This document shows positions 53,114-61,326 of a stretch of DNA of 64,000 nucleotides, one piece after another. Positions within the stretch are counted from its first letter, which is position 1. The number at the start of each line of letters is the position of its first letter. The stretch lies in the NCBI RefSeq assembly GCF_016925535.1, contig NZ_CP070496.1, positions 1,798,001 through 1,862,000 of the forward strand. The letters run 5' to 3'. The translations under genes and the position numbers were made by a program. The DNA comes from Natronoglycomyces albus. Lineage in GTDB: Bacteria > Actinomycetota > Actinomycetes > Mycobacteriales > Micromonosporaceae. The notes under the pieces are model-generated. The model worked only from the letters and a program-made list of their open reading frames with translations, did no database searches and had not been told where the DNA came from.

Positions 53114-55534
53114 GTGCCCGAGACGGCCCACCTGCACCCTGCCAGCCACGCCCGTGCCGTGGAGAGGGTGTGCGACCTGGCCGACCAGGGTGCCTTCGTT
53201 ACGCTTGTGGGGGCCGCCGGGGCTGGCCGATCGTGGGTGTTGCAGCAGGTTGCGCACCGATTTGGGTCCCGAGCGTTTGTGGGTGGCGGATTGGCCGCGC
53301 TTTCGTCCCATCCGGCGTTGGCGCTCATGCGAGCGCTGCGGGTGTCACTGCCGGGCGATGATGTGGCTCTATGCGCTGAGGCGGTCCTGTCGCGCACTCG
53401 TGGCGGCGTGGTGATCATTGACGATGCCCAGTTTTGCGATCCGGTCACCTTGGCGGCCCTGCCGCTTTTGGCTGGGCGGGTGCCCGTGGTGGTGGCGTTG
53501 CGTCAACCACATCGGCTCAGCGATACGGTCGAGGCCGCGCTGCTGGAATGCTCCCAGGTGGTCACCCTTGGCCCCTTGGAATACCAGGAAGCCGCCAGCA
53601 TTGTCACCGCGATTCATCCCACCGCCCACCGGGTCGACATCGACCGTATCGTCAAAGCCTCAGGCGGTAACGCGGTGGCGCTCAAAGCCCTGGCGTGGCG
53701 TCACCGTACTGGCGCTGCGCACCGGGTGGCCGCCTCCGATGCGGAACTCACAGCGCATCGCGACAGCGATGCGGCCCTAGAGGCCATCGCCGAGGCCATC
53801 GCGGATGTGGATCGGGCCTGCCGTACCGCCTTGGTCGCCTTGGGGCTCCTGGGGCGACCCGCCCACGCCAGTTTGCTGGGAGACGCCGCTGGGCGCCTAG
53901 CCGAGGCAGGTTGGCTACGAGCAAGCCGGCACGGGCAAGGCTTTTGGGAACCGGTCTCCTGGTGGATGGCCGAATGCGCCGCCGGGCTGGCTGAAAAAAC
54001 CGAACGAGACGACATTCACCGCCGATTGGGCATGGCCACCAAAGGTGTCGAATCAGCCCGCCACCTGGCTGCGGCCGGACTCGACGTCCCGGCCCGGGCC
54101 GCGGCCCTGACCGCAGCCGAGGAGACCACTTCGATTACCGACAAAGCCGAAGCCCTCCTGATAGCCCACCGGCTTAGCGACCAACCCGACCCCGACCTGG
54201 CAGTACAAGCCGGTCGGGCCGCGTTGGAGGCCGGACGCGGCCAGCAGGCGCTCGACGCGGTCGATGGCGTCGCCGGAGACCAGGCGGCCTGTATCCGCTC
54301 CTGGGCCCACCTATCGGCCGGACGTCGCAGCCAGGCATTGGAGGCAATCGACCAGGTGAAGGGGGCCGAAGCGGCCCGGCTGCGACTGCTGGCCAACCCC
54401 GAAGCATCCGTGGCTGACCACCTTGAGGATGAAACCGACCCGGCCTTGCAATGCGCCATCGCCGTAGCGCGCGCCCGCACCCGCCCCGGCTGGGAAGGCG
54501 ACATCTCCCGGGCCGCGGCGATGGCAGAATCCAACGCAGACCTCCTGACGGCCCGGTGGGCCCTGTGGGCACTCACCTGCGCGCTCATCGACGAAGAACG
54601 CCTGGAGGAAGCCCACACCACCGCCACGGCCGCAGCGGCAGAGGCCAAGGCCGCAGGAGCCTACTCCTGGCACACCCGATTCATCTCCGCGGCCCTGTGG
54701 TGCCGCGCCTTGCAAAGCCACAGCCTCGATGAGGTCATCGCCGAGGGAGGAGACCTGGCCGACCGGGCCCTACCCGCTCACGCCCACGGACTCACCACCG
54801 CGGCCGTGGCGTTGGCCGAGGCCGACACCGGCGCGCTTCGCTCGGCGCGAGACCGGCTCGAAGCGGTAGGTGGCATCCCCACCGATATTGCCGCCTCGGT
54901 GGCCTGGGTTGCCTGCGAGGCGGCCTGGCTGGATGGACAACCGGCCGCGTTTGCTCACATCCCCTCGACGGGCCGTTCTCTGCCGGGGGGACTGGCTCAC
55001 ATCACCGCGCATTGGGCCGCTAGCGATGCCGGTATTTTCCCACCCCAGACCCCCGATGGGCGCTGGGGTGGCGCCGTGGAGACCACCTTGGAGGCCTGGC
55101 GGAAAGAAAACCCGCAGTCTTTTTGCCACGCCGCGGCCGCCTGGGATGGTCTGGCCGTGCGCGAACAGGCCCGATCGTTGATCGCCGAGGCCATGTTCGA
55201 GTCCGATCGTGACCGCGCCATCGCCTGTTTGCAACAGGCTGAGGCACTAGCCACCCAGGCGGGATTGGCGGTGCTGTGTGGCCGCATCCGCCGTTTGCTC
55301 CGCCAGCACAACGTGCGCCGTGATTCCCGGTCGCAACGTTCGGTCGGTGACATCACTCGCCGGGAAGCCGAAGTGTTGCATTTGGTCGCCGCTGGCGAAC
55401 CCACCCGTCGTATCGGCCAGACCCTTGGCATCACCCCAGAGACCGTTGAGACGCATATCCGTTCGGGGATGCGTAAACTCGGCGCCCGTACTCGCACCGA
55501 AGCCGCTGTGCTCTTGGCCCGTCGAACCCAATGA
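53114..55534 (+). CDS. LAL-type LuxR regulator with a modified Walker A motif
   Basis: 806 residues from GTG 53114, preceded by GAAGGAG. N-terminal ATPase: Walker A GAAGAGRS (33-40) has Arg in place of the catalytic Lys, and Walker B is VVIIDDAQF. A helical TPR-like middle region of about 450 residues follows. The C-terminal LuxR HTH is DITRREAEVLHLVAAGEPTR, then TLGITPETVETHIRSGMRKL. Such large regulators sense a ligand through the ATPase/TPR part. It is divergent from the dynamin operon, the most likely target, and is followed after 7 bp by a second LuxR-like gene. Confidence 0.87.
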   Translation: MPETAHLHPASHARAVERVCDLADQGAFVTLVGAAGAGRSWVLQQVAHRFGSRAFVGGGLAALSSHPALALMRALRVSLPGDDVALCAEAVLSRTRGGVVIIDDAQFCDPVTLAALPLLAGRVPVVVALRQPHRLSDTVEAALLECSQVVTLGPLEYQEAASIVTAIHPTAHRVDIDRIVKASGGNAVALKALAWRHRTGAAHRVAASDAELTAHRDSDAALEAIAEAIADVDRACRTALVALGLLGRPAHASLLGDAAGRLAEAGWLRASRHGQGFWEPVSWWMAECAAGLAEKTERDDIHRRLGMATKGVESARHLAAAGLDVPARAAALTAAEETTSITDKAEALLIAHRLSDQPDPDLAVQAGRAALEAGRGQQALDAVDGVAGDQAACIRSWAHLSAGRRSQALEAIDQVKGAEAARLRLLANPEASVADHLEDETDPALQCAIAVARARTRPGWEGDISRAAAMAESNADLLTARWALWALTCALIDEERLEEAHTTATAAAAEAKAAGAYSWHTRFISAALWCRALQSHSLDEVIAEGGDLADRALPAHAHGLTTAAVALAEADTGALRSARDRLEAVGGIPTDIAASVAWVACEAAWLDGQPAAFAHIPSTGRSLPGGLAHITAHWAASDAGIFPPQTPDGRWGGAVETTLEAWRKENPQSFCHAAAAWDGLAVREQARSLIAEAMFESDRDRAIACLQQAEALATQAGLAVLCGRIRRLLRQHNVRRDSRSQRSVGDITRREAEVLHLVAAGEPTRRIGQTLGITPETVETHIRSGMRKLGARTRTEAAVLLARRTQ

Positions 55535-55541
55535 GGTCACC

Positions 55542-56063
55542 ATGCGCCCGCTACACGTTGTCGCCTCCACGGCCGAAGCCGAGGCCCTGATACGTAAATT
55601 GAGCCTGGCCGGATGGACCCGCCGCGACGGGTTCGCCCTCATGGACACCTCCTGGGACATCGGGCCGCAAACGCTGGTGTGCGTGGGGCGCCTGGGCGAT
55701 ACCCACACCGCCTCCCAAGCGGTGTTGGCGGCGGCTCGCGGCGCTGGCGTGGTGGCCATTTGCGACCCTACCGGGGCGTTGGGGCGGCGGGTGCGCAGAG
55801 ACCTTGAGCGTATCGGCCCGCTGGGGTGGATGCCCGGTACAGGTGAGGCCAGCGCCAATGATGTGGGTTTGGATGAGCAGCAGTGCAAGCTGTTGGATCA
55901 TTTGGCGCAAGGGTTGACCATTGCCGCTGCCGCCGAGGCTGAGTTTATTTCCTTGCGTACGGCCAATCGGCGTATTGCCGCGGCTCGGCGGTCTTTTGGT
56001 GTCTCCACTACTCGGCAGGCTGTGGTGGCTTATGTGCAGCACATTTCGGCGGCCGATGGCTAG
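55542..56063 (+). CDS. Small LuxR-like DNA-binding protein with a receiver-like N-terminus
   Basis: 173 residues from ATG 55542, preceded by GAGGT. Residues 1-105 alternate strands and helices (LHVVASTAEAEALIRKLSLA, VVAICDPTGALGRRVRRDLE) in the manner of a receiver fold, but without the phosphoacceptor Asp pocket. The C-terminal 60 residues look like a LuxR HTH: DEQQCKLLDHLAQGLTIAAA, then FISLRTANRRIAAARRSFGV. Co-transcribed with the LAL regulator. Its last 4 bp overlap the convergent TetR gene. Confidence 0.75.
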   Translation: MRPLHVVASTAEAEALIRKLSLAGWTRRDGFALMDTSWDIGPQTLVCVGRLGDTHTASQAVLAAARGAGVVAICDPTGALGRRVRRDLERIGPLGWMPGTGEASANDVGLDEQQCKLLDHLAQGLTIAAAAEAEFISLRTANRRIAAARRSFGVSTTRQAVVAYVQHISAADG

Positions 56064-56857
56064 GTGTGCCGGTCGGTGGCGCGGTTGGCTTTTTCCAGTT
56101 CAGCGATGCGGGCCTCGAGGCCGTCGAGGAGTGCGCTGAGTCCGAAGTGTAGTGGGTGGGGATGTCCGGGTGCGTTGTCGTCCCATACGTCTTCGTCCAA
56201 CGCCTTCATGTGGGGGTATTCGCCGGTTTCCATGGCTCGTTCTAGGTAGGGCATTTGTGCTTGCCAGTATTCTTCGTCGCTGGCTTGCAGGTCGTCGGGG
56301 TGTTGTTGTGCGGCGGCCATGGCGGTGCGGGCGCATCCGTTGATGAAGTTGTCGATTGTTAGCAAGATGGCGATTTTTTCTTTGTCTGTGATGTTGAGGT
56401 TGGCGTAGGAGGCCAGTGTGGCTTCGAATCCGCGCAGCATTTTGGGGCCGAACACGGGGCGGGCTTGGTTGATTTCCAGCATCCAGGGGTGGGCCCGGTA
56501 GGTTTCCCACGCTTTGTCTGCCATGTGTTCGGCGGCCTGTCGCCAATGAGAGTTGCGGTAGGTGGCTTCGGCTTCGTCATCGATGGCGTTGAGGGTTTCG
56601 ACCATGAGGTCCAGTAGTTCTCCTTTTCCGGGTACGTATCGGTAGAGGCTCATGGTGCCCGCGCCGAGTTTGTCGGCGACTGAGCGCATGGACAGGGCCG
56701 CTAGGCCTTCGGTGTCGGCGATGTCGATGGCGGCGTTGACGATGGCGGTGAGGGTCAGTTTTGGTTTGGGGCCGGGTTTGGAGGTCTCGTTGGGGGGCGT
56801 CCACATCAGTTCCAGTGAACGTTGTGGGTTACCTGCACCGGTGTGATAGCCAGCCAT
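56060..56857 (-). CDS. TetR-family repressor of an ABC-2 exporter
   Basis: 265 residues. ATG 56857 has GGAGGT 9 bases upstream. TetR HTH at about 35-80: LTAIVNAAIDIADTEGLAAL, SMRSVADKLGAGTMSLYRYV. The C-terminal domain (NSHWRQAAEHMADKAWETYR through SALLDGLEARIAELEKANRA) is of the TetR_C_1 kind found beside drug exporters. Divergent from the exporter genes; three repeated half-sites lie between. Confidence 0.9.
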   Translation of the reverse strand: MAGYHTGAGNPQRSLELMWTPPNETSKPGPKPKLTLTAIVNAAIDIADTEGLAALSMRSVADKLGAGTMSLYRYVPGKGELLDLMVETLNAIDDEAEATYRNSHWRQAAEHMADKAWETYRAHPWMLEINQARPVFGPKMLRGFEATLASYANLNITDKEKIAILLTIDNFINGCARTAMAAAQQHPDDLQASDEEYWQAQMPYLERAMETGEYPHMKALDEDVWDDNAPGHPHPLHFGLSALLDGLEARIAELEKANRATDRHT

Positions 56858-56876
56858 AATTAACAGACCTCCATAT

Positions 56877-56936
56877 GGGTATGTTGTACGCGATCATTGG
56901 GTATAGTGTACGTTGATAAGTGAGTACGCGATACCC
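56877..56936. promoter_or_regulatory. TetR operator region with three half-sites
   Basis: GGGTATGTTGTAC (56877-56889), GGGTATAGTGTAC (56899-56911) and, inverted, GTACGCGATACCC (56924-56936). The last two make a 13-bp inverted repeat with 11 matches; the first adds a direct repeat 22 bp upstream. The whole 60 bp fills the divergent promoter space between tetR (56857) and the ATPase gene (56967). Confidence 0.65.
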
Positions 56937-56966
56937 AAACAGGGATTAGTTCTGAGGAGTACCACC

Positions 56967-57906
56967 GTGAACACGCCCACCGTCGAAGCGACAGGCATCG
57001 GCAAAAACTACAAAAAAAACCACCGCCCTCACCGACTTCGGCCTCACCGTCCCCAGCGGAGAAGTCCGCGGACTCCTCGGCCCCAACGGGGCAGGCAAAA
57101 CCACCGCCGTCAAGATACTCACCACCTTGCTACGCCCCGACACAGGGACCGCCCACGTTGGCGGCCACAACATCCGCACCCACCCAGCCCAAGTGCGCTC
57201 CTGCATCGGACTCACCGGCCAACACACCACCGTCGACGACGTCCTCTCCGCCAAACAAAACCTCACCCTCTTCGGCCGCCTCTTCCACCTGTCCAAAGCC
57301 GACGCCATGCGCCGCGCCGAGGAACTACTCGACCAATTCCACCTACGCCAAGTCGCCAACAAAGCCCCCTCCACCTTCTCCGGCGGCATGCGCCGCCGCC
57401 TCGACCTCGCCGCCAGCATGATCCTCGCCCCCAAAGTCCTCTTCCTCGACGAACCCACCACCGGCCTCGACCCCGCCGGCCGCCGCGAAGTATGGAACAC
57501 CATCGGCCACCTGGCCTCCGGCGGCACCACCGTCCTGCTCACCACCCACTACCTGGACGAAGCCGACCAACTCTGCGACCGCATCACCCTGATCAACCAC
57601 GGCCGCAACATCCGCGAAGACACCCCCGAAGGCCTCAAAAGAGCCATCGGCGCCGAAAGCCTCCACATCGTCGCCCACCACAGCGAAGACCTCAACACCA
57701 TCAACACCATCATGGCCAAACACACCCACAGCGAACCGACCATCAACACCGAAACCCTCACCATCACCGCCACCTGCGACACCGGCGTGACCGCCCTCGC
57801 CGCCACCGCCGCAGACCTACGAGACCACCACATCGACCTAGCCGACATCAGCCTGCGCAAACCCACCCTCGACGAAGCCTTCATCGCCCTGACCACCGAC
57901 GCCTAA
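56967..57906 (+). pseudogene. DrrA-type ABC exporter ATPase, frameshifted at an A8 run
   Basis: GTG 56967 (TGAGGAG upstream) encodes VNTPTVEATGIGKNYKK, then an A8 run at 57012-57019 puts the rest one base out of frame. With seven A residues the text reads YKKTTALTDFGLTVPSGEVR, then GLLGPNGAGKTTAVKILTTL, and continues intact to 57906: Walker A, signature FSGGMRRRLDLA, Walker B LFLDEPTTGLDP, TTHYLDEADQL and the DrrA-type C-terminus. The remainder of the gene shows no decay, so this is either a recent loss, a slippage-dependent gene or a base-call error. It is followed after 10 bp by the permease. Confidence 0.8.
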
Positions 57907-57916
57907 GGACACCACC

Positions 57917-58753
57917 ATGACCACCATCACCACACCCACCCCACCGAAGAACACCACCATGCGCGCCTACTGGGCGGTGCGCGACTGCTGGACCATCGTG
58001 GTCCAAGAACTCCACCACCACATCCGCCAACCCTCCATCTTCGCCTGGCAACTCGGCTTCCCCGTCGTCATGGTCTTGCTATTCGTCTACGTCTTCGGAT
58101 CAGCCATGGACGTCACCGGAGCCGGAGCCGGCGAAGGATACCTCGCCTTCGCCATCCCCGGACTCCTCGCCATGACCATGTCATTCGGATTCATGAACAC
58201 AGCCGTAGCCGTCGCCTACGCCAAAGAAAAAGGCTTCACCGACCGCTTCCGCTCCATGCCCATGGCCCCATCAGCCTTCGTCACCGGACGCGGCGTCGCC
58301 GACATCATCCACGCCGCAGTCGACCTCACCATCCTCATCCTCCTAGCCCTAGCCCTCGGATGGCGACCCGACAACCTCAGCGGAGTACTAGCCGCAGCCG
58401 CCATCCTCCTATGGCTACGCCTAGCACTCATCTGGGTCGGCGTCTGGATCGGCCTCCTCGTCGGCAACAGCGAAGGCGCCAACAACCTCTTCGCCCTCGC
58501 CTTCCCCGTCGGCATGATCTCCTCAGTCTTCACCCCACCAAGCATGATGCCCAACTGGCTAGGCACCATCGCCGCGTGGAACCCCGTCTCCGCCACCGCC
58601 ACCACCGCCCGCGACCTCTTCGGAGCCCACAGCATCGCCTCAGACACCTGGATCGAAAACAACGCCGCAGCCGCCTCACTCATCTGGCCACTCATCATCA
58701 CCGCGATCTTCCTACCCCTGGCCATCCACCGCTGGAAAAAACTCAGCCGCTAA
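57917..58753 (+). CDS. ABC-2 type exporter permease (DrrB-like)
   Basis: 278 residues with six membrane segments. HHHIRQPSIFAWQLGFPVVM, YLAFAIPGLLAMTMSFGF, and AKEKGFTDRFRSMPMAPSAF are the DrrB-type blocks, and AAWNPVSATATTARDLFG is the usual late motif. It pairs with the ATPase encoded 10 bp upstream to export a lipophilic compound, under the divergent TetR. The permease itself is intact, which argues that the transporter is still in use. Confidence 0.92.
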   Translation: MTTITTPTPPKNTTMRAYWAVRDCWTIVVQELHHHIRQPSIFAWQLGFPVVMVLLFVYVFGSAMDVTGAGAGEGYLAFAIPGLLAMTMSFGFMNTAVAVAYAKEKGFTDRFRSMPMAPSAFVTGRGVADIIHAAVDLTILILLALALGWRPDNLSGVLAAAAILLWLRLALIWVGVWIGLLVGNSEGANNLFALAFPVGMISSVFTPPSMMPNWLGTIAAWNPVSATATTARDLFGAHSIASDTWIENNAAAASLIWPLIITAIFLPLAIHRWKKLSR

Positions 58754-58766
58754 CACCAAAGGGAAA

Positions 58767-58793
58767 GCCCGGGAGCCCGAAAAACTCCCGGGC
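58767..58793 (+). terminator. Hairpin terminator after the exporter operon
   Basis: GCCCGGGAG-CCCGAAAAA-CTCCCGGGC, a 9-bp stem beginning 14 bp after the permease stop. Confidence 0.75.
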
Positions 58794-58882
58794 CCCACCC
58801 ACACCAACCAACACCGCCAGCGCCTCTGGCCCCACCACAAATCGATCTAGCCAACCAAGCCACCGACAGCTACAGTCTGGAC

Positions 58883-59191
58883 ATGATCGTCGTACACGTC
58901 ACCTTGCGCACCAACGAAAAAAACCGCCCCGCCACCATTGAGGCGCTGCGACAACTCCAAGACAACACCCGCAAAAAAGACCGAGGATGCCTCGCCTACA
59001 ACTTCTCGGCCGACCTCGACGACGCGAACACCTTCTACTGCACCGAAGAGTGGACCTCCATGGGCGCGCTAGAAACCCACCTAGCCTCCGACCACATGGC
59101 CCAATCCGACGCGACCCTAGAAAAACTCCTCACCAGCAAAGCCGACGTCTCGGTCTTCACCGCCCAGAAAGCCCACATCCCCCAGCCCTAA
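58883..59191 (+). CDS. YgiN-like antibiotic biosynthesis monooxygenase domain protein
   Basis: 102 residues, the size of a single ABM ferredoxin-like domain. VTLRTNEKNRPATIEALRQL, DRGCLAYNFSADLDDANTFY and the EEWTSMGALETHLASDHMAQ block (with the conserved W, H and HxxS-like end) are typical. Members act as cofactor-free quinol monooxygenases or heme-degrading enzymes; the role here is unknown. A hairpin terminator follows 18 bp after the stop. Confidence 0.85.
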   Translation: MIVVHVTLRTNEKNRPATIEALRQLQDNTRKKDRGCLAYNFSADLDDANTFYCTEEWTSMGALETHLASDHMAQSDATLEKLLTSKADVSVFTAQKAHIPQP

Positions 59192-59209
59192 ACCAGCCCC
59201 ACACAAACA

Positions 59210-59235
59210 TCCCCCGCATCGGACGATGCGGGGGA
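59210..59235. terminator. Bidirectional hairpin terminator
   Basis: TCCCCCGCATCG and CGATGCGGGGGA, 11-12 bp stem, between the convergent monooxygenase gene and the coiled-coil protein gene. Confidence 0.8.
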
Positions 59236-59247
59236 GTGCCTTTATCC

Positions 59248-59979
59248 CTACTGCAACTGCGCCAAACGCGCCTCAGCGGCCTCCAACTGTGCCCGCAGCG
59301 CCTCAGCCTCAGCGCGCGCCTTCTGACGCACGCCCTCCAAGACCTCCTCAGCCACCGCATCCACCTCAGCAACCTCAGCGGCGTGAATCATCTTCTGCGC
59401 CACCGAAATATCCACCGCCGTAGCCGCCACCACCTTGCGCGCACCACGCGAAGCCGACACCTCCCAGGCCCCATCATGGAACGTCAACGTCACCGTCAAC
59501 TCCGGATGCTTATCCTTAACCTTCGCCCGCTGCCGTGGAGCCGACTTCTTCTTAATCTTCGGCTCAACTACCTCAGACACACCATCCCCCTTCTTTGACA
59601 CCGAATCTTCCTTCACCACAGAGGCGACCGACGAAGCCCTCTGACGAGGCACATCGGGCTCATCGTCATCCAACAACAAACCCGGCCCCGGCGGCGCAGC
59701 CACAGACTCCACCACCGGCGCAGGCTCGGAAGACTTCCGACGCCGCGACAACTCGCCGCGCTGCGGAAGCCGCACCTCATCGGCCGCGAACGGCAACTGA
59801 TCGCGACCAAACGCCACCACCACAAAGTCACCCTCACGCGGCTGCGTCAGCTCAACAACCTTCCCAGTCCGGCCCGACACCTGCCCGGCCAGCTCCGTGA
59901 ACACCACTCGCGGCTTCTTACCCGAGGCCAACGTCGACTCAACCGTGGCAATATCTGCCTCAGACAGACCCACAACCAT
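59248..59979 (-). CDS. Conserved coiled-coil protein, possibly DUF6319
   Basis: 243 residues from ATG 59979 (AAAGGGA upstream). N-terminal region LSEADIATVESTLASGKKPR, RVVFTELAGQVSGRTGKVVE; a basic, disordered middle; a strand pair LTVTLTFHDGAWEVSASRGA with RKVVAATAVD; and a C-terminal coiled coil of about 45 residues rich in Ala and Glu. The layout recalls actinobacterial DUF6319 proteins, from memory and unverified. No known function. Confidence 0.7.
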   Translation of the reverse strand: MVVGLSEADIATVESTLASGKKPRVVFTELAGQVSGRTGKVVELTQPREGDFVVVAFGRDQLPFAADEVRLPQRGELSRRRKSSEPAPVVESVAAPPGPGLLLDDDEPDVPRQRASSVASVVKEDSVSKKGDGVSEVVEPKIKKKSAPRQRAKVKDKHPELTVTLTFHDGAWEVSASRGARKVVAATAVDISVAQKMIHAAEVAEVDAVAEEVLEGVRQKARAEAEALRAQLEAAEARLAQLQ

Positions 59980-59995
59980 CACATCCCTTTACACA

Positions 59996-60018
59996 GGTAG
60001 GTCACCTATACACCTACC
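59996..60018. promoter_or_regulatory. Inverted repeat in a divergent promoter region
   Basis: GGTAGGT (59996-60002) and ACCTACC (60012-60018) form outer arms, with TAGGT-C-ACCTA nested in them (59998-60008). On the reverse strand TATAGG overlaps the repeat and could be the -10 box of the coiled-coil gene that starts 17-26 bp downstream. Likely an operator for that gene; the forward mannosyltransferase gene starts 145 bp away. Confidence 0.4.
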
Positions 60019-60162
60019 GCATGCCCCCGACACCCCACACCACAACCCGCCCCTCACCAGCAGCAACGAACCCACCCCGGTTAGCGAGAACGACCACCCA
60101 AAGCCACCACGACGTCAACACCGATCCACCACGACGTCAACCAAACCCGCCACAGTGACACC

Positions 60163-61302
60163 ATGAAAGTCGCACTCATCACCGAATCCTTCCCACCACA
60201 CATAGACGGAGTCGCCGGAAGCGTCCTCCGCAGCGCCGAACACCTCCACGCCACCGGCCACCAACCCCACATCATCGCCCCCGCCCCACCCCGAAGCCAC
60301 CACCGCGACCACTACCCCTGGCCAGTCAACTACGTACCCTCAATCCCCATACCCAGCTACCGCAGCTTCCGCGCCGGACTACCCACCGCCACCCTGACCG
60401 ACACCCTCAACCACATCCGACCCGACATCATCCACCTAGCCAGCCCCATCGGATACACCACCACCGCCACCACCTGGGCCACCAAAACCCACACCCCAAC
60501 CGTCGCCATCTGGCAAACCGACCTCCCCTCCTACACCGAGGCCTACCACCTAAAAAGCGCCGCAAACCTCCTATGGAAACACCTACGCCGCATCCACAAC
60601 CGCGCCAACCTCACCCTCGCCCCCTCCCACAACGCCCGCACCCGACTCGAAACCAACGGCATCAACAACGTCAAAATCTGGCCCCGCGGCGTCAACCTCA
60701 CCCAATTCCACCCCCGCCACCACAACCAAACCCTCAAAGACGCCCTATGCCCCAACGGAGAACTCCTCGTGGGCTACATCGGCCGCCTCGCCCGAGAAAA
60801 AGAACTCCCCACCCTCAAACCCCTCACCGAACTACCCGGCATCCGCCTGGTCATCGCAGGAACCGGCCCCCAACGCCGCCGCCTCGAACGCACCCTCCCA
60901 CGCGCACTCTTCCTCGGCAAACTCACCGGAAACCACCTCAGCGCCCTCTACGCCACCCTCGACCTCTTCATCCACACCGGCCCCCACGAAACCTTCGGCC
61001 AAACCCTCCAAGAAGCCCACGCCAGCGCCACCCCCGTAGCCACGGTCAACGCCGGCGGAGCAGCCGAACTCGTCACCCACCACCGCGACGGAATCCTCCT
61101 ACCAACCAACAACCCCGGCACCATCGCCCGCACCATCGGCCAACTACAACCCCAACGCCACACCCTGGCAACCTGGGGCCAAGCCGGACGCGCCAAAGTC
61201 GAACACCGCAGCTGGCACGCCATCGGCAACCAACTCATCACCCACTACCAGCACGCCCAAGGCCACCACCGCGAAAACCAACCCGACCCTACTGGCGCGT
61301 AA
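60163..61302 (+). CDS. GT4 glycosyltransferase, GDP-mannose-dependent type (MgtA/PimB-like)
   Basis: 379 residues of GT-B fold. The N-terminal acceptor domain starts MKVALITESFPPHIDGVAGS, the family signature of actinobacterial mannosyltransferases that act on phosphatidylinositol mannosides or glucuronosyl-diacylglycerol. The C-terminal nucleotide-sugar domain has VGYIGRLAREKELPTL, VIAGTGPQRRRLE and the E-x7-E motif in HETFGQTLQEAHASATPVA. No signal peptide; it acts on the inner face of the membrane. Codon composition is extremely C-rich and G-poor. Confidence 0.9.
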   Translation: MKVALITESFPPHIDGVAGSVLRSAEHLHATGHQPHIIAPAPPRSHHRDHYPWPVNYVPSIPIPSYRSFRAGLPTATLTDTLNHIRPDIIHLASPIGYTTTATTWATKTHTPTVAIWQTDLPSYTEAYHLKSAANLLWKHLRRIHNRANLTLAPSHNARTRLETNGINNVKIWPRGVNLTQFHPRHHNQTLKDALCPNGELLVGYIGRLAREKELPTLKPLTELPGIRLVIAGTGPQRRRLERTLPRALFLGKLTGNHLSALYATLDLFIHTGPHETFGQTLQEAHASATPVATVNAGGAAELVTHHRDGILLPTNNPGTIARTIGQLQPQRHTLATWGQAGRAKVEHRSWHAIGNQLITHYQHAQGHHRENQPDPTGA

Positions 61303-61326
61303 CCACGCGTGTCGTAATATCAGCCC

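Noticed and set aside
57012-57020. A AAA AAC heptamer as a programmed -1 frameshift site in the exporter ATPase
   Set aside because: A -1 shift leads to the wrong frame; restoring the gene needs loss of one base (+1), so only slippage, indel or error fit.
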